DNA of 55,154 nucleotides from contig WSUB01000227.1 in NCBI GenBank assembly GCA_019633425.1, positions 1 through 55,154 of the forward strand, given 5' to 3'. A program made the position numbers and the translations under genes. Shown here one piece after another: positions 10,193-22,430 of this stretch (position 1 is the first letter of the stretch; every line of letters begins with the position of its first letter). The notes below the pieces were generated by a model that saw nothing but the letters and a program-made list of their open reading frames with translations, made no database searches and was not told the origin of the DNA. Source of the DNA: Tulasnella sp. 424 (Eukaryota > Basidiomycota > Agaricomycetes > Cantharellales > Tulasnellaceae).

Positions 10193-11574
10193 TCCACCGA
10201 CGTGAGTTTGAAGTGGGCCCGGATAGCTCGGACCTTCTGGTCACTGAAAGACCTTAAAAATATATCATTCAATGCCGAAGGATCGACTGTTGTGACCGTT
10301 AAGGGTGGTCTTTTAAGCCGCACTTGGAATTCTTGAACGAGATTGCGGAACAAGGACACTTTCTCCTCTGAATTGGACGATCCAAAGGCCACCCGGCAAC
10401 TTTCCGTCTCGTATGCCAAGTGCGTGGTACCATGTTCGCGTCTTTCCATATGAATTTGAATGTTTGCGGAGTTGGGGTACTGGGTGTCCATCTTGTCCGG
10501 TGATAGGAAATTACAATAATCCACAGCAGATTCATCAAGACCCAGAGTAATAGCTGGTGTAATGTCCAGGCTGCGTTGAAGGCATCAAGGGTTTGATAAC
10601 GTCCGCATGAGATTCACCGCTGACTTGTCCAGACCAAATTTCAGAAAGGTAAGGTTATCGAAGGTGGTGCTCCCGGAAACCCTGCGACCTGGCGGTCATC
10701 GCACTGAATGCTCAGCCATTCGAGGCTTGTGCAAACTGATAGTACTTGCGATGTGTTCGTATTGATGTAAATGAGACAAGTGAGGATCAGTTGCTTGAGA
10801 CCCGCAAGCCCTGGCAGGTTGAAAGGGGTTGCCACCGCTCTGTGGTGAGCCACCAAGTAAGGCGTCCCGGGAGGCCAATGACGCCCGGTGTGGCGAGGTT
10901 TAGGGTCTGCAGGGCTGGTGTCCGAGTTTGGATTAGCCATTTGCAGAAGTGATATGCACCAGGATCATCCGGACAGAATGTCTGGACTCGAGGGACAGAG
11001 GATTGCAGCGCCTCTGGCATCATATCTGTCAGCACCGATTGGGGACGGGCCTCGGTGCAGTGAATGCACAAGGTCGCGGATCCGGATCTTTCCAAGCCCG
11101 CAGAAATCACCGCGAGTGGACTTTTGATGTCAATGATGCGCCAATATTGCGGTGAGGAGAGAAGAAAGTCTATTACATATAAGGGTTGATAAGTACATAA
11201 ATGGGTCCACCAGTCTTGTCAAAAACTGGAAGGTCCGTAACCTCACACCAGCGGGGAGCGCGCGCGCTGTGATGGTTCCATGTGGTAGGTATGCAACGCA
11301 TCCGGAAGAGCTGATGTCTGTAGCGGTCGAGCTCGTGCAGGGGGAAATAAGGGTCGTGGGTCTGGTAATCAAGCGCGCTTCCAAATATCAAGTGGACGAT
11401 GTCGGTAGCGAGGAGACTGAACGGGGTGCGCTCATTCCTTTGGCGTCGAATTGCGACTTCGACCGCATCGCAAATTGCAGTCTCCTCTGCAGCGATGTCC
11501 GCCAAGGTTCTTGTTGCAGGGGTCCTGAAAGGGGAAGTCTCAGAAAAATGAAAGGGAACAAGTCGAGCATACAC
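10174..11574 (-). pseudogene. F-box protein pseudogene carried in the gypsy element
   Basis: F-box proteins are substrate adaptors of SCF ubiquitin ligases and are greatly expanded in Agaricomycetes. Reading leftward from 11574, the first frame has an F-box-like pattern: TPFSLLATDIVHLIF, then FPLHELDRYRHQLFRMRCIP, TTWNHH and APRWCEVTDL (about residues 49-112), ending at a stop near 11173. Later pieces in other frames read VPRVQTFCPDDPGAYHF and RTPALQTLNLATPG (11110-10787), LPGLAGLKQLILTCLIYIN (about 10850-10740), and VSLFRNLVQEFQVRLKRP (about 10360-10310). These look like the leucine-rich C-terminal region of the family. Several frameshifts make it a pseudogene. It runs opposite to gag-pol, so it is cargo or a nested insertion rather than an element gene. 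Confidence 0.6.
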
Positions 11575-12218
11575 ACACTGCAGATAGCTCGTATATGTCG
11601 AGTATATCCTTTAGAAAGGCGTCGATGCGTACCTAGACGGTGGGAGTGATCTAAAGATGGCTAGGTGAATCTAGGAAGATGGAAAACACCCCAGCTGGTG
11701 AGTCAGTGACATTAAATAGGCTCAGGTTAGCGTACCTTGCGGGGAGGACGTCGGACTTTGTTTCAATCGGATTTTTGGGCTGGTTGAGTACTTGCCAATT
11801 GCAAGGCCGCCAAGGACACACTTACAATTTGAGAATGGCAAAGGCCTTGGTAGGCTCTTGACCCTGCCTGTTGGGGCGTGGGGGAGGTTCTAATCAGAGT
11901 CCAGAGGAAGGAAAAATCATCCAGAAGTCCAGAGGTGAACTGTCCCCCTGCTGCTGGAGTATATAGAACTGTGGGCAACGCTTCAACGGAGTCCGAAAGT
12001 TCTCCTATCAGAGTCTGAAAACCTCATCCTACAAAGTCCAAAAGTGGAGGACAAAACGGACTGTGGTTTCTGTTTACCTGCTTGTCTATGTTGACCTGAA
12101 TTCAGGGTCCTGATCTGGAACTGGACTGACACTCTCTCAAAGGTTTCAAGAATCATCCACAACTCACTTTACAATATAAAACCCTTAGAAATAATGTATG
12201 CACAGATAATAGCATTAT
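11575..12218. other. Non-coding stretch between F-box pseudogene and gag
   Basis: No convincing ORF is present. The AGTCC-containing phrases between about 11890 and 12050 repeat loosely (for example CAGAGTCCAGAGG and GAAGTCCAGAGG). It may hold the 5' region of the F-box gene and the boundary of whatever brought that gene in. I could not find a clear target duplication. Confidence 0.35.
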
Positions 12219-14094
12219 ATGTATGTAGAAGTAATTTCAAGTCAATCTGCTCACATGAAAGTTGTACAGAGCAAAAAGGGCAGATTGGTGAATTTGGGTG
12301 GGCAGAAACCGAACATGTGGGATGGGGGTGGGAATCTCAGGGGCATTAAACATTCCGCCGACGCACAACCTCATGAAGAAAGCACGATGGAAACGCACGC
12401 TCCAGAAACAGAGCATAATAGTGATAAAGGAAGATCAGATGATGAAGTACATAGGTCACTATTGGAACGAATGGGAATAACGGACCAGGGTTTACACCTA
12501 ATGTCCGCACGCACTAAGAAAAGACAAATAAGCCGTGAACGTAAACATAAACCTAGAACTGACTCTAATAAGAGTTCATATGACGAGAAAGGAAAGGGCT
12601 GAGAGCCCGGTACTTGCCCTGAGGAAACGGAACAGATCCGATTGGACAGGGAGTTCGCCGAGAATGAACAGGCTAGAATGTACGAAGGTGGAGGCGCTAA
12701 GGAACTGCGTTGCTCCAAAACTAAGAGCGAGACTCACGCCAGTGAGAAAAGTCTCTCTAGAAAGAACACTAAGAAAAGACACGAGATCATCTCAGTCTTA
12801 CTCAGTGGATAGAGACGCCTTCATCAACTCCCGGAGCGAGAGCTCCGGAGGTGTCGCCCGCACGAGCATTGAACCAGCTACCTAGCGGAGGATATCTAGC
12901 TCAGACTTGGAAGTCCGACAAAGGACAAAAGCGCAAAGCTAAGCATCGTATTAGTAAGCATACTAAAAGAAGACATGATAAAAAAGAAGAAGACTTGCGA
13001 AAGTGGAACGAACGGTCGGACCTGTCGGATGACGCCGTTGGTGGCGGTGGCCCTCCAGATGGTTCGTCCTCATCGGACTCTTTGGACTCCAACGGTTCTG
13101 GATCGTCAAGTGATAGCGATGATGATAGCGTGACAAATAGCACGCACCCCGAAAGCGATACTGCCAGCGAATCCTCCGAGGAAGACTCGGATCGAGATCA
13201 CCAAAAACTCAGCAGTAAATCGAAGACTCTGCTGGCAAAAACAATAAAGTACCCAGAACCGTCCGCATATGACGGAAGAGCTCACCTTGAGATGTTCAAA
13301 ACGTTTGTGTTCGAATTCACAAACTGGATCAAGGTAAATAATTTACCTGAGAAGTATCAAATGATGGCGATGAAGAGGTTCTTGACGGATAAAGCTGGTC
13401 ATCACTATATGACCTTTGCGGCGGTTAATCTTAGGAAGTGGACAGTGGACAATTACCTACGTGCATTGTTCAATCACTGCTTCCCGATCCATTTTAGAAG
13501 TCAAATGAGATCGAAGTTTAACAGCTGCACGCAAGGCACCGAAGCATGCGAGAGTTCCTCAGGGAACTCAGGACACTCGGAAATCGCTTACCGAATATCG
13601 GGGAAGTGCAAATTAGACTCAAATATTGGGATGGATCGAACCAGTACCTCCAAGTGGAGTGGGCAAAAGCTGGTCTTGATCCTGAAACGAGCACGCTAGC
13701 CGAATTAGAAGTTGCCGCCGAAAGATTTGAAATGGCAGAGGCACTTCAAAAAGGCGAGGACAAACGCACTCTGAAGGTGGACGACCAAATCATGTATACC
13801 GAAAAGACAGGTAAACGAAACCATAAGAAGAAGGATAGAAGCCAGCGATACCGAAACAAACGGGAACGCTGGTCTAAGTGGAAAAAGACAAATCGTGATG
13901 CGATGTCCACTAATGACGACGGTAAACCTCGTGACAAGAAGTTTGCCGCACGGTTGAGAGGTGGTGACGCACGCGCGAGGAGAGAGAGACTCTCCAGGGC
14001 CGAGAAAGACGAACTCCGAGCTGCGAATAAATGTTTTCACTGCAAACAGCCCGGACACCTCGCTAGGGATCGCCCCGAGAAGAAGACGATTTGA
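12219..14094 (+). pseudogene. Gypsy gag polyprotein, frameshifted
   Basis: Gag forms the virus-like particle. Three frames together cover it. The first two (12219-12602 and 12535-12885) are highly charged. The third (12851-13699) has a Ser/Asp-rich segment, then the Gag core (PEPSAYDGRAHLEMFKTFVF, MMAMKRFLTDKAGHHYM). A one-base shift near 13530 moves the core to the frame of 13546-14094 (MREFLRELRTLGNRLPNIG, FEMAEAL). It ends with a CCHC-type zinc knuckle, CFHCKQPGHLARDRPEKK, in which the expected fourth ligand Cys is Arg, so the knuckle is damaged. Confidence 0.8.
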
Positions 14095-14187
14095 CCTTCG
14101 ATTGGATCTATCTCTCTCACTACCATCAACGCTCTACACACCACCGCGAACGCCTTATCCTTATTCTCTATAACTCTGCAACAGCAG

Positions 14188-15957
14188 ATGCACCCAGAGC
14201 CTCGCCAGGCAACACCGGACCTGAACGGTCAGTGTACCCCACAGAGTGAACCTGAAACGACTAAGACGGATGAATTACTCGCAGATCTAGTCACGGACCC
14301 AATCCAGATGGAAGGTCCACCGGCACAAGCGATGTCGGCACTAAGATTCGCGAAGGACGTGGAGAGAGAAATCAACGCTCTTCCGCCCAGTCCAGAATCA
14401 AAGTACCTTGAACCCAAGCTGTGAGGACCAGGGAAAGATAGCAACAAGCAATACGTCGCACGCGCCAGAAGACATGGGCAGTCCGTGGCGCTATTTGACA
14501 AGTATATGAGACGAGAGATCAATATCGACCTTGACGACAACCCCTCCTTAAACACTGTCGTCGAGACCATAGCGGAGCATCAAACCAACAACTTTGGCCA
14601 TGGCAACTTCATTGAAGCACTAGTCTGGTCGACGGTCAAGGAACGGATAATGGAGACTCTTCTGGACAAAACGAGTGGCCTCTCCATTGACAAGCAGCTC
14701 ACAGCGCAATGGGAAGTACGACGAACAAGGAATGTAGACCAATTCGCCGTAGTCAATAAAAGGGAAATACCAGATCGAAAAGGGGACACCAAGCCGACGT
14801 ATATCATTCGACTCTTCTGGTTGACCCGCCAAAATTTCAACTTGGTCCAGCATATTTGGCGCTGCTCGATAATATACGACCGGATACGTGCATCACTTTA
14901 CCGCGCGTCACCCAACCTAGCCGACCGATTTTATCGCAATCCTCGAATACAACCTTGGGACAAGGAGAGATTTGCGATATCTATAGTGTCGCCGGATAAA
15001 TGGTGGGTGCAGGACGCATTCCTCAAGCAGATATTCTCGCTCTCCGACCATTCGGCCTGGAACATCTCGTTTGACATTGGCCGCTGGTTCAAGCTCAACG
15101 CATCTACAAAGGATTATGAGACCCAGACAGCGTTTGACAACGTACTGAGTGCGTTCTATTCACCAACAACGTCTGAAGAATGCGATTTTTCCGACTTATG
15201 GGGCTCTGAATCCCCTCACACGACTCCTACAGACAACGTATTTGGTGGAGATCAGGAATACGAACTTGACGAACCCGAGGAACAACCAGATCCAGACTGT
15301 AAGTCGAATCAATCTAATAATGATGTTGAAGCGGCGTTGTGCCATAGAAGTCCTCGACCGTACGCGGTGGGACCAGAGCATATGCATAGTCCGATCGTGC
15401 TGGGAGACCGAGGAGTTCTTGATGATGGTTTACCCGACCTCATACAATTAGAGTCCTCAGATGACCTACTCCCGGAGAGTCCTTATGAGGACTCAATCGA
15501 CACGTCATTCTGGGAATATTGCAGGAACGATGGGTCGAATCACGAACCTCTAGCTGATGATGTGCTCGCAGCACTGTCCAATGTCGACTTCAGGACGATT
15601 GTCAACACTCACAAACATCTGTTTTCTCCTGTCTTCCGTTCTTCCCTTATGGTAAGTGCATCCAGACCTCGCTTTTCCGATAAAGAAAAGCTGACGAACA
15701 ACCGCACTTCTAGACTTGAACAAAATGCGGCGCGAGTGAAAGACTTTGAGCGGATTGTACCCCACCCTATTGTAATTGAAGTATCTATAAATGGAAATAC
15801 TGCACGAGTATTTAAGAAAACAACTACAGGAAGAAGTGAGGGATTTGTGCAAAAATCCAGCAGAAATGCCTCTACCGCCCCTGAGGGCGATCAACCACTC
15901 CATCCCACTAATCAACAAAACCAAAGTTTATTTGTGGAGACCCGTGAAATGCGATGA
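14188..15957 (+). pseudogene. Gypsy gag-pol linker with protease remnant
   Basis: An ORF at 14188-14424 and a 490-codon ORF at 14485-15957 fill the space between the zinc knuckle and reverse transcriptase. The first 230 residues of the long ORF are not recognised. The middle is acidic (ESPHTTPTDNVF, LPDLIQLESSDDLLPESP), as in the region before protease in related fungal elements. The pattern FERIVPHPIVIEVSINGN, about residues 415-432, matches the start of a gypsy aspartic protease. The protease active-site DTGS-type motif that should follow is missing. Instead the sequence jumps to the pre-reverse-transcriptase segment (LPPLRAINHSIPLIN) in another frame, so most of protease appears deleted. 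Confidence 0.65.
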
Positions 15958-17105
15958 AACCCTTGTGGAGGGAAAAGAAGTCGAAATACCTAAAAAGCGG
16001 CAGGTGGAAGGTTAGCGCCGGTCGTAACACTTCTCCGTTGTTTATACTATGGAAACCGAAACCTGGACCAGACAGAAAGAAGCGAATACGAACCGTAGTA
16101 GATAAGCGCGAGCAGAATTCTAATACTCTAAAACTATCTTCACCGCTTCCGGACATGGAAACGATGCTCAGGAACGCCGCAAAACATAAATATCGAAGTC
16201 TAATTGACGGCAAAGACGCATACGAGCAAATTCGTATAGTACCCGAGCACGTGGGGAGGACCCTTTTTAACACACCGGATGGAACGATGGAAAGTTTAGT
16301 ACTACAGCAAGGTGATTGCAACGGGGGAGCTACATATCAGGCTCTGATGAATCATATATTCGCCCCGTACATCGGCATATTCATGGACGTCTACCTCGAC
16401 GACATATTAATCTATTCCAATATGGTAGAAGAACACATAGACCATATAAGGATTGTACTAAACATACTAAGGAAAGAAAAATTATATCTTTCGTGGGACA
16501 AAATGAAGTTCTTCGCTCGAGAACTAGTGTTACTCAGGCACGTAATCACCAACCAAGGTATAAAAATGGACCCGGATAAGGTAGACGCCATCGAAAAATG
16601 GAAAGCACTGACTAACAAAGAGTTGTTGTCGGGTTTCCTAGGATCGGTAGGGTACTTAGCGAACAGGATAAGAAATGTTAGAATACCAATGGCCGCGTTG
16701 ACGCCACTGACCGGATGCAAGAAGATGTTCAGATGGGGACCTACGGAACAACAAGCGTTCGAACAGGTAAAGGCGATGGTCGCCGAACATCGCAATCAGT
16801 ACAGAACCGACATAGACGACAGTAAGGGCGCACCTCCGGTAAAAGTAACCTGCGACGCCAGCTTAACCGGCGCAGGTGGACATCTTAGCCAAGGGAATGA
16901 AATAGAAAGCGCTAAGAATGTGGCATTTTGGTCAGGTAAATTTAATTCGGCACAACAAAATTACCCTACTCACGAAAGGGAGCTACTGGCTATAGTAGAA
17001 TCGCTGAAACGATTTAAGCATTTGTTGTTTGGTCGCCAATTCCGAATATTTACGGACCACCGCGCCCTAGAGCACTTAATGAAACAGAGAAACCTCTCGC
17101 CCTGA
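15954..17105 (+). pseudogene. Gypsy reverse transcriptase and RNase H domains
   Basis: This 383-codon frame carries the reverse transcriptase core: KSGRWKVSAGRNTSPLFI, SLIDGKDAYEQIRIVPEHV, LVLQQGDCNGGATYQALMNH and the active-site YLDDI (about residues 151-155). The connection region follows (FLGSVGYLANRIRNVRIPMA), then RNase H with VTCDASLTGAGG, THERELLAIVESL and FTDHRALEHL. It ends at TGA (17103-17105) where relatives read on through QARWLEF. That stop would be a CGA-to-TGA change, and a second, TAG at 17115-17117, falls where the Trp is expected. The frame starts within the segment just before reverse transcriptase, continuing from 15790-16015 in another frame. Confidence 0.9.
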
Positions 17106-17729
17106 CAGGCGAGATAGTTAGAATTCCTTTGTGAATTTGACTTCGACATTTGCTACTTACCAGGGAGTGCTAATAAACTCTCCGACACCCTCTCAAGGAT
17201 GTACAGCAATGAGGCCGAAGGAATCGTGAGAGCTAGGTCTGAGTATGTAAGCGATATTGACGAGATAAACAAGTCGCTTACCTTAAGCACTCTGGTACTT
17301 CGGTTGGGAGAACCGAAAACGGTTGACACAGGCACGACGGTGTTCCAAAGGCTCGGTTTCACCAGGGTAACCGAGGAACCGGAAGCGGATGTCCGAAGAA
17401 CAATAGAGCTGTCAAAACGCGGAGAACTCGTTTGAGTTAGCCCCGACGTAAACAAACGCACCACGAAACTCGGTGCCACAGCTGTTGGAGCAGAGGATGA
17501 CGAATCTGCTGACTTAAATGACGAAAATAATGATAATACAGCCATAGATCAGCCCGCGACTAGAACGAGATCAGGGCGAACGGTGAAACTGACGAAAAGA
17601 GACGGGACCACGATTACACCGAACTGTATGGTAACAAACGCAAAAAGCTTAACGAGGCGCCTCGGATAAAGAGAATCCGACTTAAGGTTTGGGAGCCAAA
17701 AATAGACGAGGAAGCCCCGCACGTCTCGG
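17106..17729 (+). pseudogene. Gypsy RNase H end and pre-integrase linker
   Basis: After two nonsense codons the frame continues with LEFLCEFDFDICYLPGSAN and KLSDTLSRMYS, the standard end of the RNase H module. A charged linker follows, open at 17199-17435, with a TGA at 17433 and further shifts before the integrase frame. No other gene is seen. Confidence 0.75.
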
Positions 17730-19916
17730 ATGAAATCGTTGACGGGAACGACGTCATCGAATCTCCACTCACCAATTCGGAAGAGCTGCCGGAAACAACA
17801 CCGTCGGCCCCGAATAAGGACCACGACAAACGGGTTCGAGAAGGCTTCCGAAAGCAATAAAGAGGCTAATGCCGCGAGGGCACGGAAGGCCTTGGAACAA
17901 CCTGCGGTTCCGGAACCTGTCACGGAACTAATCTCGAGTGCCGAGGGAATAAACATCGTATCCGAAATTCAGGGAAAATACGATCGAGACCCATTCTTTA
18001 AGCTAATCGTGGAATCCCCTAACCAATATCGTAATTTTAAGTACAAGTGTGGACTGCTATACTTGAAAGAGAGCAGTTCCAGCGTAAAATTATGTATACC
18101 TGACATCTTAGTTGATGGGCAAAGGATTAGAGAGATACTTATGACACACGCGCATACAATACTGGCCCATCTAGGCGCCAGGAAGACCCTGATTTACCTA
18201 CAAGAATACGTTTGGTGGAAGGGGATATTAACGGACGTAACGGACTTCTGTGAAAGCTGCACTGTTTGCCGCGCGTCAAAGACGCAAACAACGAAACCTT
18301 ATCGATTACTCAAGATTTTAGAGGTCGCGAGTCACCCATGGCAGTCAATAGGTATTGATTTCGTAGGCCCATTGCCGTTGTTGACAAATAGACACGGATC
18401 TTTCGACATGATTTGTGTGATAATAGATCACTTAACGTGCCTGGTGCACCTAGTGCCCACTGACCAAAGGTACCGAGCGAAGCACATTGCAGAGTTAATA
18501 TTCGATTCGGTATACAAGCTCCACGGACTACCCGAAAGAATCGTCAGCAATCGAGATTCGCTATTTACTAGTGTCTTTTGGTCCAACTTACACAAGCTGA
18601 TTGGGGTAAATTTGAAAATGTCAACAGCTTATCACCCACAGACGGACGGAGCTACGGAGCGGGCAAATAAAACAATGGTGCAAATGCTACGTCAGTGTGT
18701 ATCACCCAACCAAAAAGATTGGGTAATGAAGTTACCCCCGATCGAGTTTGCCATGAGCTCGGCGAGGTCTGAAACAACGGGATTCTCGCCGTTTTTCTTA
18801 AACTACGGACGAGTGCCAGACACGATGATATGGGACAATAATAGCGAGTACCCTGGAGTAAGGATATTCGCTCAACGAATGAAAGACGCCATTATGACGG
18901 CGCACGCTGCTATAATTGCCGCGAGAGTGTACCAGACATTCCAGGCGAATAAACACCGTCGTCCGATTGAATTTGTGGAGGGCGACTTGGTGTACCTTAG
19001 CACAACGAACCTAAATCTACCGAAGGGCCGGGCACAAAAGCTGGTGCCTAAGTATATCGGTCCATACCGAGTAAATAAAGTACAGTCCCCGGGTGCATCT
19101 TACGAGTTGGATCTCCCCGTTGAACTTCGGAGCCGAGGAATCCACCCAGTTTTCCACACATCTCTGCTGAGACCACACGTCCCTAATGATGATCGACGTT
19201 TTCCGGGTCGAGAACTAAGACAGCTGTCAGCGTTCGAGTGTGCTCCGAAAGAATATCTGATTGACAAAATAGTCGATCACTACGGAAAAGGAAAAGAAGC
19301 ATTGTTCAAGGTCGTATGGCGGAGTGGAGACTCATGAATGACCTACCGTGACGTTAGTCAAGCAGACGTGTTGAGGCCATACTGCGAATTGATGGGAGTC
19401 CGCGATGTGGACTCGTTGCCGAAGGGAAAGGCCCCGGAACATGTCGAGGTCGAACTTCATTGCGGAGCCACCATTCTAAAAGGGATAAAAGAGAGCATCT
19501 TTGCTCCACAAAAAGATACTGAGTATCCCCTTGACACTCAACTCGCCATTCGACAATCCAAATCATTACTTTACTCTAAAATGACCACCAGATTTACCGA
19601 ACAAGAACTCCAGGCCTTCTACGCCTACGACGCGCACTGCGCCATCCGCTACGTCGCCGAAGACGAAGGGAAGACCTTCAACATAACCATGAATAGACCC
19701 GGAGGATACGATGACTGGCTCGCGAAGGATGGTACCATCAGCGTCGCTAGATGGGTTTCGGAGAAGCGATCCGAGAAGGAACTGGACGTGAACGAAATCG
19801 GAAGGAAGATGATAAAAGGAGCCTTTTTCGCGCCATGGGTCCACCTCAGGCGTCTAGCGGTAGCCGTGCTGGCCACGGTTACCGCCGTGCGTCTTCGTTC
19901 AGGAAGCCCAGCATGA
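17730..19916 (+). pseudogene. Gypsy integrase with chromodomain-like C-terminus
   Basis: Integrase inserts the cDNA into the genome. The 535-codon frame has an HHCC zinc-binding region (THAHTILAHLGARKTL, then CESCTVC; about residues 138-181) and the core with GIDFVGPLP, HPQTDGATERANKTMVQML and the GPYRV segment. The second catalytic Asp, expected in VSDRD, is Asn here (VSNRD, codon AAT at 18549-18551), so the enzyme should be dead. The C-terminus IHPVFHTSLLRPHVPND, EYLIDKIVDHYGKGKEAL and FKVVWRSG looks like a chromodomain. It is cut by TGA at 19335-19337, where relatives have Trp. Reading continues in the same frame with MTYRDVSQADVLRPYCELMG to 19916, so this stop is probably TGG-to-TGA. Confidence 0.88.
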
Positions 19917-20518
19917 TCAATCACCTTGGCACGCCTTATCCCAAGGTTGACAGTATTCCGCTCGCTGCCGGTCCTGGCGGGACTCTTCAACTCGCTCAGA
20001 TGGGAGGTAGACTACCCGCGATTTCGACTCCAGACGCATCTTTCCATTACAATCATGCAACGGTCGCCTCTTCCCCTTACGACGTCCTTCTCAACTCCGA
20101 GAACCTACGACTTCGTGGTGAACTCGACGAATTTAAAGCTCGCGAGCTCTGTAATCTTCGGGCTAATGGTACGACTATTGCGGTCACTGCGGGGACTCCT
20201 GGTGAGCGTCTCCGTTGTCCTTCGTTTGGAGGGCAAATGTCTGAAATTTCCCGATTTAGACGTCTCGGTCAACATGATGGGACTTACCGTCGCCGATACC
20301 CCAATCCTCAGTCCAATCCCCGAGCGTCCCGAGGAGGAAGATATTCTGAACGCAGACTCGACGATGAATTAAGGAAGTGCGACATGACTTGCTTCTCAAG
20401 CCAGGAGGGCGAATGTGATGATGAGGCGTTCATCCCACGGTTCCCCATACCTAATCCGTATAACTTGCCTAGACCTCTAGAAGGAACCGTACTAACGAAC
20501 CCTCTTCCACCCCCTTAG
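19751..20518 (+). CDS. Unrecognised 3' ORF of the gypsy element
   Basis: A 255-codon frame overlaps the end of the integrase frame and runs about 105 bp into the 3' LTR, where it stops at 20516-20518. The start at 19751 lies within the integrase-frame extension, so the true start may be later, for example the Met at 19913 (MINHLGTPYPKVDSI). I recognise no domain. The protein is rich in Arg, Gly and Ser, with one Leu/Glu segment (LLNSENLRLRGELDEFKAREL). It may be an element-specific third ORF or a decayed remnant. Confidence 0.4.
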   Translation: MGFGEAIREGTGRERNRKEDDKRSLFRAMGPPQASSGSRAGHGYRRASSFRKPSMINHLGTPYPKVDSIPLAAGPGGTLQLAQMGGRLPAISTPDASFHYNHATVASSPYDVLLNSENLRLRGELDEFKARELCNLRANGTTIAVTAGTPGERLRCPSFGGQMSEISRFRRLGQHDGTYRRRYPNPQSNPRASRGGRYSERRLDDELRKCDMTCFSSQEGECDDEAFIPRFPIPNPYNLPRPLEGTVLTNPLPPP

Positions 20519-20806
20519 ATATCCTGACTAACCATTCGAAATAGCCGAGATCGAGCACATGTATGAATGTATATAAATAGGTACTTGGAGCTGCGGCTAA
20601 GAGTGTTCCACGAGGCTACCGGATCATGTATCTACTTCACGAAAGGTATATAAGGAGCTGTAGGGTAGTACATTGTACGGTAGCGATCGTTTTCTCAATT
20701 GTAGTCTTAAGGCCACTGAAGCGAAAAGTGTGGATACTAACATAGACTAACAAATACAAGACAACGGTACTCTTGCAAGGCGGTTACCTAATCGACTTGC
20801 CTTACA
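20414..20806 (+). repeat. 3' LTR of the gypsy element
   Basis: A 393-bp LTR begins TGTGATGATGAGG and ends GACTTGCCTTACA. The purine-rich AGGAGGGCGAA directly before it is a plausible polypurine tract. TCCTC follows at 20807-20811 and matches the sequence before the 5' LTR. Confidence 0.92.
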
Positions 20807-21129
20807 TCCTCCCCAACCCACCAACTGTAGCCCGCGCATCCATGTCTGCATCTCTCCGACACTCTGTGCATACTTAATTCCTTTGTCCCAGCGCCTTAAC
20901 ACCACTCTCATTCAAAGTGTTATCCCCTTTTCGTGCAGATCAATGTCCGATTCGCCCCAAGCACAGCGTCAGCTCCGGCGCGTCATTCTCCTCGAGTAAA
21001 GGGCACGATCAAAGTCGAGGTCCTAATGTCCCCGCTCACTTGCAATGCTCAAAAAACCCCAATATTAATGCTCAACGAACCCTAATATTCGCTCATGGCC
21101 TTGACATGTGCACATCACTCCAGTGGTGA

Positions 21130-22430
21130 TAGAGACCATGGCATGTTGTCACCTCTATCCCTTCTACTGACACGATGCACATGATCCACAACGTCCCCTC
21201 TTGCCGTAGGCCTATTTGAGGTCACTCATTAAGGCAGCCCGTGAAACCGGCCTCTTGAACATTCACAACCCAGAAGTAGTTTGTTGCGATCTGGACCGGG
21301 ACGATGGTCAAGCAGCTGCACCTCACCGCTCGTTCAACTCATGAAAATACAGCAGATCAGGACTTGGCTTAATAGAATGCTCACCCATCCCTCAAGGTAA
21401 TGCTCCCCATTTTATCTTGGTTGCTGCAGGTCTAACGCTTAGTTCCGTTTCTGGAGATTGTCCACGGCTGCATGGGACTGCACGGGCAACTCGTAAAAGG
21501 CCATCGAGGCAAATGGTCTCCCTGAGCCACCTGCAAGTGTTGCCGACAGCGCGGGATCTACCTTGGCGGGATAACGGGAGAAAGTTTTTGCTGTGTCGAA
21601 AATCTCGGTGCAAGGACTACACCCTCTTCAAATTTCAATGAATGCGGGTGCCGCTGCAGACGTCGTGGCGATGAAACCATGTCGGGACGAGGGGTAACTA
21701 GTGGATCATAGCCGACTCAGAGATATGGAATGTCCGTTCGTATTTCCAATTTATGACATTGGATTAGGGCTTACCCGCTCGGCAGGACCACCAACAGCCT
21801 TCACGCAGACCAATTCTTTGTATTGGCCAAGACCAACTCCAAGACCGAGGAAGTATAAAGGAAGAACGTAATGCTCCGATACGAAGAGGTTTCCTAATCA
21901 TTACCCCTTCCTCAAAAGCCTATTCAGAAGTCTAGGAGAAGGTTCTAGGGTGGATATAAGTCCGTGTCGATCACTTAATGCCCGCTCGGAGTCGTGCTGG
22001 TGACCACGCCCTCTCCTTCCGAACCTTCTCTATAACAAGACATTTAGCCGCTGGCCGACCTTCTGACCAACCATAACCTGTTTCCATGGAAGCGACCAAA
22101 TACGCGCAGGATCAAGGAGTACGCGCTTTGGTTGGAACCATATTTCCCCCGGGCGGTCATCGGAATTTGGTCAGCGTACCAAGTATAGGTTATCTAGGTA
22201 TGAAACATTTAATATCAAGCTGTCGTTTCTGTGCTGATCGGCATGGCAATACTAGCCGGAACTTTAAGCGCGCTGCGCGGGAGTCCACAGCGGCTGTTGA
22301 GAGCACGGACTACACTCAGAGATTTTTTCGCGTGGATTTGGGTTCCTCGACTCACCCAAAACCTCGGTTCAATGTACTGGAGCCTTCAAGGAAATCCTCA
22401 CGAAATCGAACATTCCATCTGTAGCTCCCG
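21130..22430. other. Extra sequence within Mif2 copy 1, unassigned
   Basis: This part has no counterpart in Mif2 copies 2 and 3, so it is probably an insertion of about 0.9 kb with some diverged Mif2 sequence at the edges. Open frames are short (74-112 codons) and unrecognised. I found no clear terminal repeats or target duplication. Confidence 0.35.

Larger units (their letters stand above)
8081..20806 (+). mobile_element. Ty3/gypsy LTR retrotransposon, 12.7 kb, defective
   Basis: The element is bounded by two LTRs with TGT...ACA ends and by a 5-bp TCCTC duplication (8076-8080 and 20807-20811). The flanks on both sides belong to one Mif2 upstream region, as the unbroken copies at 27.7 and 39.5 kb show. 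The LTRs differ by seven substitutions, all transitions, and one 7-bp indel over about 386 aligned bases. The order is 5' LTR, short ORFs, an unrecognised ORF, a reverse F-box pseudogene, gag, a protease remnant, reverse transcriptase/RNase H, integrase with a chromodomain-like end, a 3' ORF, a purine-rich tract, then the 3' LTR. Gag-pol is riddled with frameshifts and stops. I see no obvious tRNA primer-binding site after 8786. Confidence 0.9.

Noticed and set aside
12900..13143. Minus-strand ORF rich in Ser and Asp
   Set aside because: It is the complement of the low-complexity Ser/Asp part of gag.
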